64,000 nucleotides of DNA from JAMWDF01 sp964645405 (lineage in GTDB: Bacteria > Ratteibacteria > UBA8468 > B48-G9 > DSTR01), in the NCBI GenBank assembly GCA_964645405.1, contig CAZYCA010000020.1, positions 25,925 to 89,924 of the forward strand. The letters run 5' to 3'. The position numbers and the translations under genes were made by a program. Position 1 is the stretch's first letter. Each line of letters begins with the position of its first letter. The notes below the pieces were generated by a model. That model worked only from the letters and a program-made list of their open reading frames with translations. It searched no databases and was not told the origin of the DNA. Positions 16,279 to 25,715 of this stretch are shown here, piece by piece.

Positions 16279-17318
16279 GATATTTTACTCCAGGAAAAAT
16301 TAGCTTTTTCTAATATTTTAATGCCCTCACCGATGGGTTTCAATCCGGCTTTCAGCAGGTCATAATCAACCATGATTTTTACCAGCTGAGAAAAACTAAT
16401 CTTTGGCGACCAGCCAAGTTTCTGCCTGGCTCTGGAAGAATCCGCAATAAGGTTATTTACTTCCAGGGGACGAAAGTATCTTTTATCTATCTGAACATAT
16501 TTTTTCCAGTTCAGTCCGACGTAACTGAAAGCTTCTTTCACAAACTCTTCAACTGAATGACTTTCACCGGTACCGATGACGTAATCATCCGGTTTTTCTT
16601 GCTGTAGCATTTTCCACATCATCTGTACATACTCCGGAGCAAATCCCCAGTCTCTTTTTGCCTTTAAGTTGCCAAGGTAAAGTGCAGTTTGTTTTCCTGC
16701 CAGGATACGTGCCACAGCCATGGTGATTTTTCGGCTTACAAATGTTTCTCCGCGGCGGGGTGATTCATGGTTGAAGAAGATGCCATTACAGGCAAAAATT
16801 TTATACGCCTGCCGGTAATTTTTCACCATCCAGAAGGAGTAAACTTTAGCGCAGGCATAAGGACTCTGTGGCTGGAATGGTGTGTTCTCATTCTGCGGAG
16901 GCGGGGCAGAACCGAACATTTCCGAGGAAGAAGCCTGATAGAATTTAGTTTTTATGCCACTTCTTCTCACTGCTTCTAGCAGTCTGGTGGTGCCTAAACC
17001 GGTAACATTGCCGGTATATTCAGGTATGTCAAACGAGACGCGGACATGACTCTGGGCAGCCAGGTGGTAAATCTCTGCTGGCTTAATATTATAAATCAAA
17101 TTACTCAGCTGCTCTGTATCAGAAATATCGCCATAATGCAGAAAAAGTTTTCTCCCTGGCTGGTGCGGGTCCTCGTAAAGATGGTCAATCCTTTCCGTAT
17201 TAAATGTACTGGCTCTCCTGATAACGCCGTGAACCTGATATCCCATAGAAAGAAGAAACTCTGTCAGGTAACTTCCATCCTGCCCGGTAATTCCGGTAAT
17301 AAGCGCTATTTTGTTCAT
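16275..17318 (-). CDS. gmd: GDP-mannose 4,6-dehydratase
   Basis: First committed step to GDP-fucose: dehydration of GDP-mannose to GDP-4-keto-6-deoxymannose. The 347 residues start ALITGITGQDGSYLTEFL and carry GVIRRASTFNTERIDHLY, the active site region YQASSSEMFG and SPYACAKVYSFW (Tyr/Lys near 158-162), and NHESPRRGETFVSRKI, all diagnostic for Gmd. It translates into fcl through a 4-nt overlap. The 66-nt gap upstream has no clear promoter. Confidence 0.96.
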   Translation of the reverse strand: MNKIALITGITGQDGSYLTEFLLSMGYQVHGVIRRASTFNTERIDHLYEDPHQPGRKLFLHYGDISDTEQLSNLIYNIKPAEIYHLAAQSHVRVSFDIPEYTGNVTGLGTTRLLEAVRRSGIKTKFYQASSSEMFGSAPPPQNENTPFQPQSPYACAKVYSFWMVKNYRQAYKIFACNGIFFNHESPRRGETFVSRKITMAVARILAGKQTALYLGNLKAKRDWGFAPEYVQMMWKMLQQEKPDDYVIGTGESHSVEEFVKEAFSYVGLNWKKYVQIDKRYFRPLEVNNLIADSSRARQKLGWSPKISFSQLVKIMVDYDLLKAGLKPIGEGIKILEKANFSWSKIS

Positions 17319-17384
17319 GTCCCCTACCCCGCCTGTCTGGTATTACAAGAAGTTTTTTTATTTCTTAATGGTAACATAAAAACG

Positions 17385-18629
17385 TTATCCAGTATTGAGA
17401 ACCGACCGGTAAAGTTCTATGTATTTTTGTGCAATTACCGGGCTATCAAATTCCCTCTTTACTTTCTCCGTGGCACTTTTTGCCACGATATCATAGTCTG
17501 GCAAATCAACAATCCACTCAATGCCCCGGGCTAGGTCAACGGGGTCAAAAGGTCTTGCCTTATATCCATCAACTCTGTGGCTGATGATATCTCTGGGGCC
17601 GGTAGCATCAAAACTTACCACCGGTGTACCACAGGCCATCGCTTCAATTAATGTTTTGCCAAATGCTTCTGCCAGGCTTGGTGCTACAAAGACATCTGCG
17701 CAGCTATAGATTAATCTCAGGGAAATGTTATCATACAGGTAACCAAAGTGTCTGTGCTGGAAACCGGAATCACTAATTATCTTTCTGTTTTTACTGTCAA
17801 GATTTCCAAATGAACATACCAGATACTTTGATTTATCTAACAGGTTCAGGGCTGTTAGAAATTTATCAAATCCCTTGTACGCATCAGCCAGGTCAATAGA
17901 GCCAGCCAGGATAATTTTTTTGCCTGTTACAATGCCGAGAATTTTCCTGGCTAAAGGTTTGTCAACTGGAAAAAATTCTGTGGTATCAATATTGTTAAAA
18001 ATTGTCCTGACGTCAAATTCTCTGAAAATCTGGCTTTCTCTGGCTGCCTGTGTTAACCAGTGACTAACGCCCACTATTTTCATATGCCTGGGGAAATATT
18101 TTTTCTTTCTCCATAGAATCCAGCGGGACAGGTCATATTTAGAGTGGCTGGCCAGATAGACGCAATTTCCGCAGCCGGTCTTATAATTACTGCATTCCAG
18201 AGAATAATGACAGCCACCCGTCATAGGCCACATATCTCTCAGGGTCCAGATAACAGGCTTATTTATTTTTTTTAAGTGTTTAATATTGACGAAACCAGCA
18301 TTTATCCAATGCAGATGAACAATATCGGTTTCCCTGTAAGCCTTTGTACGGGTGAAGTCAAAACCAAATAAACCACTGCTAAAGAGACCACTTTTCCTGT
18401 TTGGATAGAAGAAAGCAAGATGCTGGTCAAGGGTAATGCGGATACTGTTGATGATTCTTTCTCTGGCAGTTTTCGCAATGCTGATAATGTCTTCGTCGGT
18501 AAATGTTGTTCTGCTGTTAGTTAGTATCTTACTTTCCACACCCAGCTTTTTCAATCCGCAGTGCAGGCAGTAGGCGCCTCTGGCAGCACCACCGGTGAGC
18601 TCACCGCCGATAAGATGTAAGACTTTCAT
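17385..18629 (-). CDS. Family 4 glycosyltransferase (WcaC-like)
   Basis: GT-B glycosyltransferase of 414 residues. The start HLIGGELTGGAARGAYCLH and the cysteine-containing block WTLRDMWPMTGGCHYSLEC ... GCGNC near residues 130-155 are typical of colanic-acid-type GT4 enzymes. The C-terminal domain has SLAEAFGKTLIEAMACGTPVV near 325. It overlaps the upstream pyruvyl transferase gene by 29 bases. Donor sugar unknown. Confidence 0.88.
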   Translation of the reverse strand: MKVLHLIGGELTGGAARGAYCLHCGLKKLGVESKILTNSRTTFTDEDIISIAKTARERIINSIRITLDQHLAFFYPNRKSGLFSSGLFGFDFTRTKAYRETDIVHLHWINAGFVNIKHLKKINKPVIWTLRDMWPMTGGCHYSLECSNYKTGCGNCVYLASHSKYDLSRWILWRKKKYFPRHMKIVGVSHWLTQAARESQIFREFDVRTIFNNIDTTEFFPVDKPLARKILGIVTGKKIILAGSIDLADAYKGFDKFLTALNLLDKSKYLVCSFGNLDSKNRKIISDSGFQHRHFGYLYDNISLRLIYSCADVFVAPSLAEAFGKTLIEAMACGTPVVSFDATGPRDIISHRVDGYKARPFDPVDLARGIEWIVDLPDYDIVAKSATEKVKREFDSPVIAQKYIELYRSVLNTG

Positions 18630-19758
18630 AGTTTTTTTTAATTAGTTGATTGACCTCTCGGAACATTTCCTTAACAGCAACTTTCATATCCTCAGCTTTC
18701 TTCAAAAACCTCTGCCGTAAATCAGCTCGGCTGGTCTCATTCAACCCCAGGGAGAAAATCCGATGAATTTGTGTCTCTGGTGTGTCAATGTTTATCAACC
18801 CTTCCTCAAAGTCGAATTCCTTGAACAAATACTGATATTTATGGCTCCAGCCTGTCCCGAAAGTAGGGATTCCACTGTAAAGACCGGTAGCCAGACTGTG
18901 ATATCTGGAGCCAACCAGCAGCAGGGAGTTTTCAATTATTCCCTTTATATGAAAAACATTCTCTTCATCAATGATTTCAACTTTATTTTCCAGCAAAGAG
19001 TTTATTCTGCTTGCCAGGTTTTTATCCTCTTTTCCCCCGAAGATGAGGAAAAACGGCGTTATATTTTTTGACTGGCAGGTTTTAATAACTTTGACAAGAA
19101 ACCTTTCGTAATTGGGAGACTGTTCTGACTTATCTATCATTCTTTGATTGGGGACAATACAGACTTTATGCTTCCAAGCATCAACATATGGTGGTTTAAC
19201 TCCCTGTAACAACACTGTGAAGTCCGGGCACATTTTTATTTTTTTGTCCTCTTTTATATTTTTCAGTGCTGTACAGGAGAATTCGTCCCTGGCATAAATG
19301 AGGGAAGAATTTTCAATAATAATTTTCATATAGCGCTTAATTTTTTCAGTGTTAAAGGGGCCGAATGCCTGAGGCAAAAGGACCAGTGTTTTTCCCGCCA
19401 GTTTCCAGCGGCTGGCGCTTACTGCCAGGTTTGCGGTTGGTTGCTCTCCCCATTGACTGCTATAGGCAAATCCAGAGGCGTCCAGAATCAGGTTCACTTC
19501 TTCCTCGGTTACCAGACCGTACAGATTCCTTATCTTTACCGGTAGATACCTGCCAAGTCTCCCCAGCTGAATTTTCTTATATGTGCACCAGAGTTTTGGA
19601 TATAGTCCCAGTTTGGAGTAAAAGCCATACTCACAAATATCTTTTTGCGGCGCAACAGTGAATTTTACCTTTTCTGATTTTAACTCCTGCAGAATCGCCA
19701 GAAGCATCATTTCCGAGCCTTTATTGTGAGACCCGACTCCCCTGATTTCCACTACCAC
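18601..19758 (-). CDS. Polysaccharide pyruvyl transferase family protein
   Basis: 385-residue member of the polysaccharide pyruvyl transferase family, expected to add a ketal pyruvate from PEP to a glycan residue in the cytoplasm. The N-terminus EIRGVGSHNKGSEMM, LLPQAFGPFNTEKIKRYM near 125 and VGSRYHSLATGLYSGIPTFG near 295 are the family blocks. It stands directly after the FrhB-like iron-sulfur protein, a pairing seen in many exopolysaccharide clusters. Whether these family members all make pyruvyl ketals is not certain. Confidence 0.87.
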   Translation of the reverse strand: MVVEIRGVGSHNKGSEMMLLAILQELKSEKVKFTVAPQKDICEYGFYSKLGLYPKLWCTYKKIQLGRLGRYLPVKIRNLYGLVTEEEVNLILDASGFAYSSQWGEQPTANLAVSASRWKLAGKTLVLLPQAFGPFNTEKIKRYMKIIIENSSLIYARDEFSCTALKNIKEDKKIKMCPDFTVLLQGVKPPYVDAWKHKVCIVPNQRMIDKSEQSPNYERFLVKVIKTCQSKNITPFFLIFGGKEDKNLASRINSLLENKVEIIDEENVFHIKGIIENSLLLVGSRYHSLATGLYSGIPTFGTGWSHKYQYLFKEFDFEEGLINIDTPETQIHRIFSLGLNETSRADLRQRFLKKAEDMKVAVKEMFREVNQLIKKNYESLTSYRR

Positions 19759-19765
19759 CCGTTTG

Positions 19766-21043
19766 TCAATAGTTCCCCCCTATGATTTTCTTAACGAAAC
19801 GTTGCCATTTTTTCTGGAAAAGTTTTCTGGACATGATTTTTACAACACTGTTGATGTTTTTCTCCGCAGAATTGGCTTCCATTCTGAGAAAGTTAACTAT
19901 TCTTTTTTTGTCAGCAGAATAAATTTTTTTCTCTGTTAGAAATGGAGAAAGATAGGTCGGCAGTTTCAGATCCAGACTCTTGTAAACCAGGGCAGACGAG
20001 GAAACCTTCTTCATTTTTTCAGAAACTTGCTGTCCTTGAAGAACTTGTTGGTAATCTATTGCCTTAAGTTCCACGCTGCTGGTTTTTATCATATTCGCCA
20101 AAATATCCTGGCCAGGTGCACTTCTGCTTACCACTATAGAGTTACCATGGATTTTATCATAGCCGGGTACTCCCCAGGGATCACCAAAAACCAGGTCCGC
20201 ATAAGCATTCATTTTATCAGGACAGAGGAAACACCGGGGCAGAGTCAAAAATTCCTTCAACAAAAATCTTTCCTCAGCAGGAACAACCAGGAAATTGCCA
20301 TTTTTCTGTTCTATGGTTATATTTGCGTTCAGGTAGTCTGGACACTGCTTGTTTTTATACGTTATTTTGTGCTCGCCATTTGCTTTCTTTGATAGATAAT
20401 CTGTGGCCAAAAGTGACAAATTTCCTTCGCATATTAATCCCAGTTTGTATCTAATTCTCTGAAATTTTTGAGGATGAAACTTTTCAAGAGAAATAATTCC
20501 CTCAATATGACAGGGAAGACCTACAACTGCTATGTCGCCTTTTATCTCTTCGATATCCCTCAGCGCTGAAAGTAAAGAGACCGGAGCGTAGATAGATTTT
20601 TGAGAACTGTGGAGGTCGTTAATGGACCTTGCCCAGAAATAATGTGGATGTGGTCTTAAGGCATAGTCTGTCCTTGTAACGAGAGCATACTGGATCAGGT
20701 GGTTTTCAAACAGGTAAGCCAGACTTTGCGTTACTAAACCACCACTCTGCGAATTTCTGTAGGTTCTTTCGTCCTGACTTCTACCCATATAGCAACCAAG
20801 TACTTTCCCTTCCCATCCACGGGATAAATCCTCCGCTGTTATGTAATTATTGCTGCTGTATCCCGGGCAGACTGCGTAACAGTTACCACAGCCGGTGCAC
20901 CGATGGAAATTAATAGACGGATGGAGGCGACCCGCATTCGTCATAGAAAAGGATATACAGCGCTCCGGACAAATTGCTGCGCACGCTCCACACCCGAAGC
21001 ACAGGCTGTTTTCTGTAACAAATGTAATATTTTCTCTTTTCAT
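19766..21043 (-). CDS. FrhB-like protein (coenzyme F420 hydrogenase/dehydrogenase beta-subunit domain) with two 4Fe-4S sites
   Basis: 425 residues: two N-terminal 4Fe-4S motifs (C15, C18, C21, C25 and C49, C52, C55, C59) followed by FrhB N- and C-terminal domains (GGLVTQSLAYLFEN near 105, VGLPCHIEGI near 175, DPWGVPGYDKIHGNSIVVSR near 302). In methanogens this fold uses F420 and FAD, but versions in bacterial polysaccharide loci sit beside pyruvyl transferase genes with unknown chemistry, probably a reductive step on a sugar or isoprenoid. It overlaps the next upstream gene by 4 bases. Confidence 0.85.
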   Translation of the reverse strand: MKRENITFVTENSLCFGCGACAAICPERCISFSMTNAGRLHPSINFHRCTGCGNCYAVCPGYSSNNYITAEDLSRGWEGKVLGCYMGRSQDERTYRNSQSGGLVTQSLAYLFENHLIQYALVTRTDYALRPHPHYFWARSINDLHSSQKSIYAPVSLLSALRDIEEIKGDIAVVGLPCHIEGIISLEKFHPQKFQRIRYKLGLICEGNLSLLATDYLSKKANGEHKITYKNKQCPDYLNANITIEQKNGNFLVVPAEERFLLKEFLTLPRCFLCPDKMNAYADLVFGDPWGVPGYDKIHGNSIVVSRSAPGQDILANMIKTSSVELKAIDYQQVLQGQQVSEKMKKVSSSALVYKSLDLKLPTYLSPFLTEKKIYSADKKRIVNFLRMEANSAEKNINSVVKIMSRKLFQKKWQRFVKKIIGGNY

Positions 21044-22284
21044 GCAAATATTAATTCGTCCACAATTCCTGAAAGCAAAAATCCCTTGTCAAAGACAGTT
21101 TCCGAAGCACGACGTATAATTTTCTTGCGGAATGTTTCTCCACCTTGATATGGCTTTATGCATGGCACCGAGTCCACCAGTAAATAATTTCTAATATAGC
21201 TCAGAAGACCGATAGTGTATTTTTCTCTTTCCTCCTTTGTTAATATGCTGAAATCCTGGAGATGTTTTAGAAGAGCTAAGAGGTAAAAATAGGTAGAAGT
21301 GTCTATAAAGTTACAGTAACGCAATCGTTCTGGTTTTGGTTCCCAGGAGAAGTCAAACATGATGCTATTATCTTTTAGTGTGACAAAATTATTTTTCAGA
21401 AAATTGAATGCGGCAGTAACCATCCATTTTTCATCCGGATTGAGAGAAAGGGATAGTTTAGCTTTCCCAAGAAGAAAGTAGTAAACAACTATTGTATGGT
21501 GAACAGCATCGCCAAAAAAGATAGAACTGTCACCAAGTATTTTGTTATATGTTTTTGTAAAGAAGGGAGGCAAAAAAAACCTCATCTGGAAAATAGTTTT
21601 TTGAAACCTATCTGGATGTATATAAGGAAAGAAACCATCGGCCCTCTGCGCACTTCTGATAGCCATTTCCACCTTATCAATTTCCTCTCTGTAGAAAGTG
21701 GATTCCACTCCTTTGGATTTGGCAAGTTGAAGAAAAAAGTAAGCCATGGAGGTAGTATTTACTATACTTTTGGGGTTCTTTATCGTGGAATTTTTCCGGT
21801 CATGGGTAAATTTCCCTGCCCCTAAATAACAAAGTTTTATGAATTTCAAGACTTCTTCTATGGAGTAAGTGAAGTTATAGGGAATCAACCGGCAGGTTTC
21901 GTCAATTGCATAGAGAAATAAGATGCTGGCTGGAATGCTTCCGGTGCGAAATCTAACTCCTTCCGGAGTCCATACAGGTTCATTCAGTCCAGAATGAGCG
22001 GGACAGGAGTTCCAGAGGGACTGAAGGGCATCCATTGCCTGGATGGCTCTTTGCAGGTAGACGACGTTTTTACTCCGGTGATATTCTGTGGCAAATATCT
22101 TGGCAGCAAAAGCTGTTTCCCGGGGATAAAAATCGTTGATTACAGGATTTCTAATTAATCCCTTTTTATCTCCAACCTCTATCTGAAAGTGCAAGGTTTC
22201 ACGAACTATTTTGCTCCAGATTTCCAGCAGCAATTCAAATTCCTTTCTTTCGGCCAAGAAAAACAATGTAGTTTTCTCCAACAA
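21040..22284 (-). CDS. Uncharacterised helical protein, possible alpha/alpha-barrel glycan enzyme
   Basis: 414 residues without a named domain that I recognise. Repeating helical pairs with aromatic and acidic loops (YLQRAIQAMDALQSLWNS near 78, FRTGSIPASILFLYAIDETC near 112, NTTSMAYFFLQLAKS near 173, AQRADGFFPYIHPD near 210, FIDTSTYFYLLALLKHL near 325) suggest an alpha/alpha toroid like those of glycoside hydrolases, lyases or C5-epimerases. It overlaps its neighbours on both sides (4 and 50 bases), so it belongs to the glycan operon. Function unassigned. Confidence 0.6.
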   Translation of the reverse strand: MLEKTTLFFLAERKEFELLLEIWSKIVRETLHFQIEVGDKKGLIRNPVINDFYPRETAFAAKIFATEYHRSKNVVYLQRAIQAMDALQSLWNSCPAHSGLNEPVWTPEGVRFRTGSIPASILFLYAIDETCRLIPYNFTYSIEEVLKFIKLCYLGAGKFTHDRKNSTIKNPKSIVNTTSMAYFFLQLAKSKGVESTFYREEIDKVEMAIRSAQRADGFFPYIHPDRFQKTIFQMRFFLPPFFTKTYNKILGDSSIFFGDAVHHTIVVYYFLLGKAKLSLSLNPDEKWMVTAAFNFLKNNFVTLKDNSIMFDFSWEPKPERLRYCNFIDTSTYFYLLALLKHLQDFSILTKEEREKYTIGLLSYIRNYLLVDSVPCIKPYQGGETFRKKIIRRASETVFDKGFLLSGIVDELIFA

Positions 22285-23662
22285 TTTCCTCTGTCAGGAG
22301 TGTGAAGTATTTAGTAAAATTCTGTCTGAACCAGTCAGTAGTGTACCAGCCAGGAACAGTAATTTTGCTTCCGTCACTGTGCACCCAGAGTCCTTTTGGC
22401 ATGAATTCTACACATATATACTTGTTGGTATACTTAGCCAGTTCTTGAAGAATGGTTTTTAGCGCAAAGCCCTGTGTCAGTATAAGATGATGCAAAAGCG
22501 CCAGAGCAAACACGATATCGGAACAGAATCTCTCCCAGGGCATGGGATATGTTATTTTCACAATCGGGGCAATGGCATTGAAATGAACATAAGAAATACT
22601 GGCACGTGAATTTTTGTGGGCATTATAGCCGGAATCAATTGCCTGTTCGTCCATATCCTGGCAGATTATTTTCTCTACCGGCGTCATTTCCAGTATTTTT
22701 TCTGCAAAGAAACCACAATTTCCGCCCATATCAATTGCCGTTTTTATATCCGGACAAAATTTATTTACCAGGTGGATAATCCTGTCAAACCTTGCCATTT
22801 TTTGGGAAGTACCTGTGTAGTAGTTCTTCCACGGGGAGGAGGTATGCTTTCTTTTTATACTCTTTATTCTTTTTTCCAGACAGGCAAGATTTTTGCTACC
22901 AGCTAAATTTGTATGGTCGGCTAAGAATTTTAGCAATTTCAGCCCTGATCTGCCGATAGTACTTTTTTGCCTTTGTTTCTGTTTTAGTTCATCTGGTGAG
23001 CGGCAACACAGGTTAGAAAGCAGGAACCTCACCTTGATGAATCTGGACAACAGTTCAGGTGAGAAGGGTCTTAAAAATGGATAGTGATACATCAGATGTT
23101 CCACGTGGGGCGTCAGGTTTGCTGAGAAAATGCTTAACTTGGAAGTATATTCAAGGCCATCTTTCCAGGTGCAAAGAGGGTAGTAATAAAATCTGAGGAA
23201 TTCCTCATAAGCTTCCCAGCCGGTCACACCATTTTGACAGGTGTGGAAACTCCCCAGGTCAATAAATTTAGGATTGTTCCTATCTATGAGGATATTATAC
23301 CCGTGGCAATCGCTCATGTTATAGTTATACCTTCTCGCTACTTGAGCAACCTTAATAACTGTAAGAGCCGCGTCCTTCAACATACTGAAACTCCACTCCT
23401 GAGGGTAGATAATTGGCCAGATCCTCTTATGTTCCACTATCAAATCGTAGTTGCCACAGGTGTAGTCTGTGATCCAGGTATCCGGAAATAGATTTTTTTC
23501 TATGAGTTCCGGGACAAATCCACTTGTAAAAAATCCCCTAACCATATTTGCGGCCTGGGGGAAAATGCCTCTTAATATTTTGCCTTGATACTCGAATAAT
23601 TCGCCAATCTTATCCCTTCTTCTTATCTGCAGATAATTAATTTCCTCGTTTTTTATCTTCAT
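22235..23662 (-). CDS. Kinase-like/SAM-methyltransferase two-domain protein (NoeA-like)
   Basis: 475 residues with two recognisable parts. Residues about 60-210 carry kinase-type motifs: SDCHGYNILID (D118, N123; cf. the HxDxxxxN catalytic loop) and KFIDLGSF (D135; cf. DFG/DxD), as in aminoglycoside/choline-kinase-like folds. Residues about 300-470 are a class I methyltransferase with AIDMGGNCGFFAEKIL near 309 and an acidic QDMD after strand 2. A similar layout is known in nodulation protein NoeA-type methyltransferases. WbdD, which caps O-antigen chains, combines methyltransferase and kinase in the opposite order, so a chain-modifying or capping role is an inference. It overlaps the flippase gene by 26 bases. 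Confidence 0.7.
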   Translation of the reverse strand: MKIKNEEINYLQIRRRDKIGELFEYQGKILRGIFPQAANMVRGFFTSGFVPELIEKNLFPDTWITDYTCGNYDLIVEHKRIWPIIYPQEWSFSMLKDAALTVIKVAQVARRYNYNMSDCHGYNILIDRNNPKFIDLGSFHTCQNGVTGWEAYEEFLRFYYYPLCTWKDGLEYTSKLSIFSANLTPHVEHLMYHYPFLRPFSPELLSRFIKVRFLLSNLCCRSPDELKQKQRQKSTIGRSGLKLLKFLADHTNLAGSKNLACLEKRIKSIKRKHTSSPWKNYYTGTSQKMARFDRIIHLVNKFCPDIKTAIDMGGNCGFFAEKILEMTPVEKIICQDMDEQAIDSGYNAHKNSRASISYVHFNAIAPIVKITYPMPWERFCSDIVFALALLHHLILTQGFALKTILQELAKYTNKYICVEFMPKGLWVHSDGSKITVPGWYTTDWFRQNFTKYFTLLTEEIVGENYIVFLGRKKGI

Positions 23663-24963
23663 ACTGTTCTCTCACAGTAAGCTTATACAGAGTACGCAGA
23701 TTACAAGGATTGAAAGCTCTCACAAAAATAAATGTTTCAGCTTTGAATCTTCCCAAAAACAGAGGCAAGATCAGAATCGATGAGCCCCAGGTAAGCACGT
23801 AAGCCAAAGATGCGCCCACCAGGCCATAACTTTTTGTGAGAAAGTAACCTGTCCCGGACATAATAATTGCCGTTAATATCGAATAATACATAATAAAGCA
23901 GGTTTTTCCTTCTGCCAGAAGGATTTTTTTCCTAAGCGAAGCAAAAAAGACGAAAATAATTGCCACCATAAGGATGGGAATCAGCTCTGTGGACGCAGCA
24001 TATTTTGCGCCAAGAAGTCGAATGATAACAAAGTTTTTCACAACTGCAAGAATGATTACTATGCAGAAGGAAAATACCAACAGCAGACTAGCAACAGCCT
24101 CAACCTTCTGCTGATAATCTGCTTCTTCCCTTGCTCGTACTAAGGCCGGGAAAACGGACTGGGAAAGTAATACCGGAATGAAATACCACAATTCCACAAG
24201 TTTCAGAGAAGCAGCATAAAGGCCGACAGCTCTGGTATCAAGCAGCTGTTTGATTATTATTTCATTTACTCTAAGGCTAACAGTAGTGGCCAGGAAGGAT
24301 ACCATAACAGGAAGAGATTCTTTCAAAACTTTTTTAGCTACCTTTATATCAAAATACCATCCCTGGAAAGTGTTGTCAACTTTTAAATAAAAGTAAACTA
24401 ACCCAAGTGCCAGAATAATGGAGTCTACTAACAGAGCTAACGCGAACAACATGAGCGGCGCCTTAGTTAGGATTAGTACTGCTTTAATAATAGAGGAGAG
24501 AAGTAATCCGCTAAGCTGCGCAAAAACAACATAGCGGCTTAGAACCTTAGCCTGGAAATAAAAATCAATTACATTGAAGGATTGAAATATCATTCCGCAA
24601 GCAATGACAAAAATGAGTATCCTGGTGTAAGTATCATCAGAAGTAAGGTTAACACCAAAAGCCAGTATTAGAAGCATCAGCAAGCTACCACAGATTCTCA
24701 ACCAGAAACATGTGCCAAGGATTGTCTCTGTTTTGGTAACACCCCTCACGATTTCCCGAACAACAATGGAGTCAAGGCCGAGAACAGCTATTGCCGTGAA
24801 TAGTCCAGCAAAACTTTGGGAATAACTGAATAAGCCGAACTGTTGAGGGCCAAGATATCTCGCCAGCCAGATTCCAAAGAGAAGCCCCACTGCAGATTCA
24901 GCTATTTTGCCCAGGAACAGCCATGAGGTGTTGGCCAGATACTTTTTAAAACCAGAATGACAT
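23637..24963 (-). CDS. Wzx-type oligosaccharide flippase, apparent frameshift near the 5' end
   Basis: MOP-superfamily lipid-linked oligosaccharide flippase with about 12 membrane helices. The unbroken frame starts at GTG 24890 (417 residues, LFGIWLARYLGPQQFGLFSY at its N-terminus), but that would cut the first helix. Upstream, the same frame stays open without ATG, GTG or TTG back to a stop near 25020. A good N-terminus exists in another frame: ATG at 24963 gives MSFWF, and removing one base from the adjacent T5/A4 homopolymer (+ strand 24943-24951) continues as KKYLANTSWLFLGKIAESAVG into the main frame. This is either a sequencing/assembly error or a real frameshift. It is the first gene of the polysaccharide operon and would export the assembled unit. 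Confidence 0.8.
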
Positions 24964-25517
24964 CGGTGAAAAACTATTTTTTTACATATGCTATTTCGGA
25001 AGGAGAATTTTACCCCATAGTTTTAGTACCGGTGATTTTGTGTTTTGCTGGAGCAATTAATATTTTTCACCTTATTGGTTTCGGGCAAGGATACTCTTCA
25101 ATTCTTCAACCTCCTGACAACAGAAATTCAGTCGGGTAACAACCATAACGCTGGTTCTTGAAGTTATTTCTGGCATCACATCTTCTGGCCATCTAAATTT
25201 AATCAGGTTAAACAGTCTCCTCAAAACGTCAAAGGCGAAATATCATATCTTCCAGACTATCGCCTCCTTCTTACCGCGTCCGGAAAGCAGTTTTCTGGAG
25301 CGAAACTAAAGTTTTCATTTTTCCCTCAAAAGGAGTCTGGACTGCTGTTTTCTTGTTTTCTCTTTTCCTGCAAATGATTTTTTCAAGGTCATTGTCTTAT
25401 TGCCGATTACCCGGAGTTTTATTTTGCTCTCATCCATCTTTCACTTTTTCCTTATGCAACGACTAAATTCTCCAGCTAAAACATACTTAGCTGAGCTTCC
25501 CCGTAGTTTCTTTGTAT
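24964..25517. other. Gene-poor region with only weak ORFs
   Basis: No gene can be supported in this 550-base stretch. Two short leftward ORFs are visible: 25315-25437 (40 residues, very lysine/arginine-rich) and 25072-25176 (34 residues, MPEITSRTSVMVV...), the latter with its frame open for about 20 further codons upstream. Both may be remnants. The position between the operon head and decayed nucleotidyltransferase genes fits a degraded accessory insertion; the polysaccharide promoter probably lies at its left end but I could not pick convincing -35/-10 boxes. Confidence 0.4.
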
Positions 25518-25715
25518 CTATACTGCTTGTTTCGGAAACATCTCTCTTTTTATCTTCTCTCTGTCCCTGCCCGCTTTCAAAAGCAATGCTAAGAGATATT
25601 CTGGCGTCATTACTTTTGTTCTTATACCTTCAAATTCCACTCCCGGCGTTTTTTTACTTATTTGAGTTGAACAAATGGCTTTCAATTCATCCTCAAGAAA
25701 TACCTGAACCCCCAA
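25518..25715 (-). pseudogene. Fragment of a second nucleotidyltransferase-like gene
   Basis: Open frame of 65 codons beginning at a TTG, LGVQVFLEDELKAICSTQIS... followed by GVEFEGIRTKVMTPEYLLALLLKAGRD. The last block is like the middle-to-C-terminal part of DUF6036/AbiEii-type nucleotidyltransferases (the 'tPEYLLAlKLlAgRekD' region). There is no catalytic GSxxD part, so it is most likely a fragment joined by deletion to the gene above. Family assignment is by eye and tentative. Confidence 0.45.
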
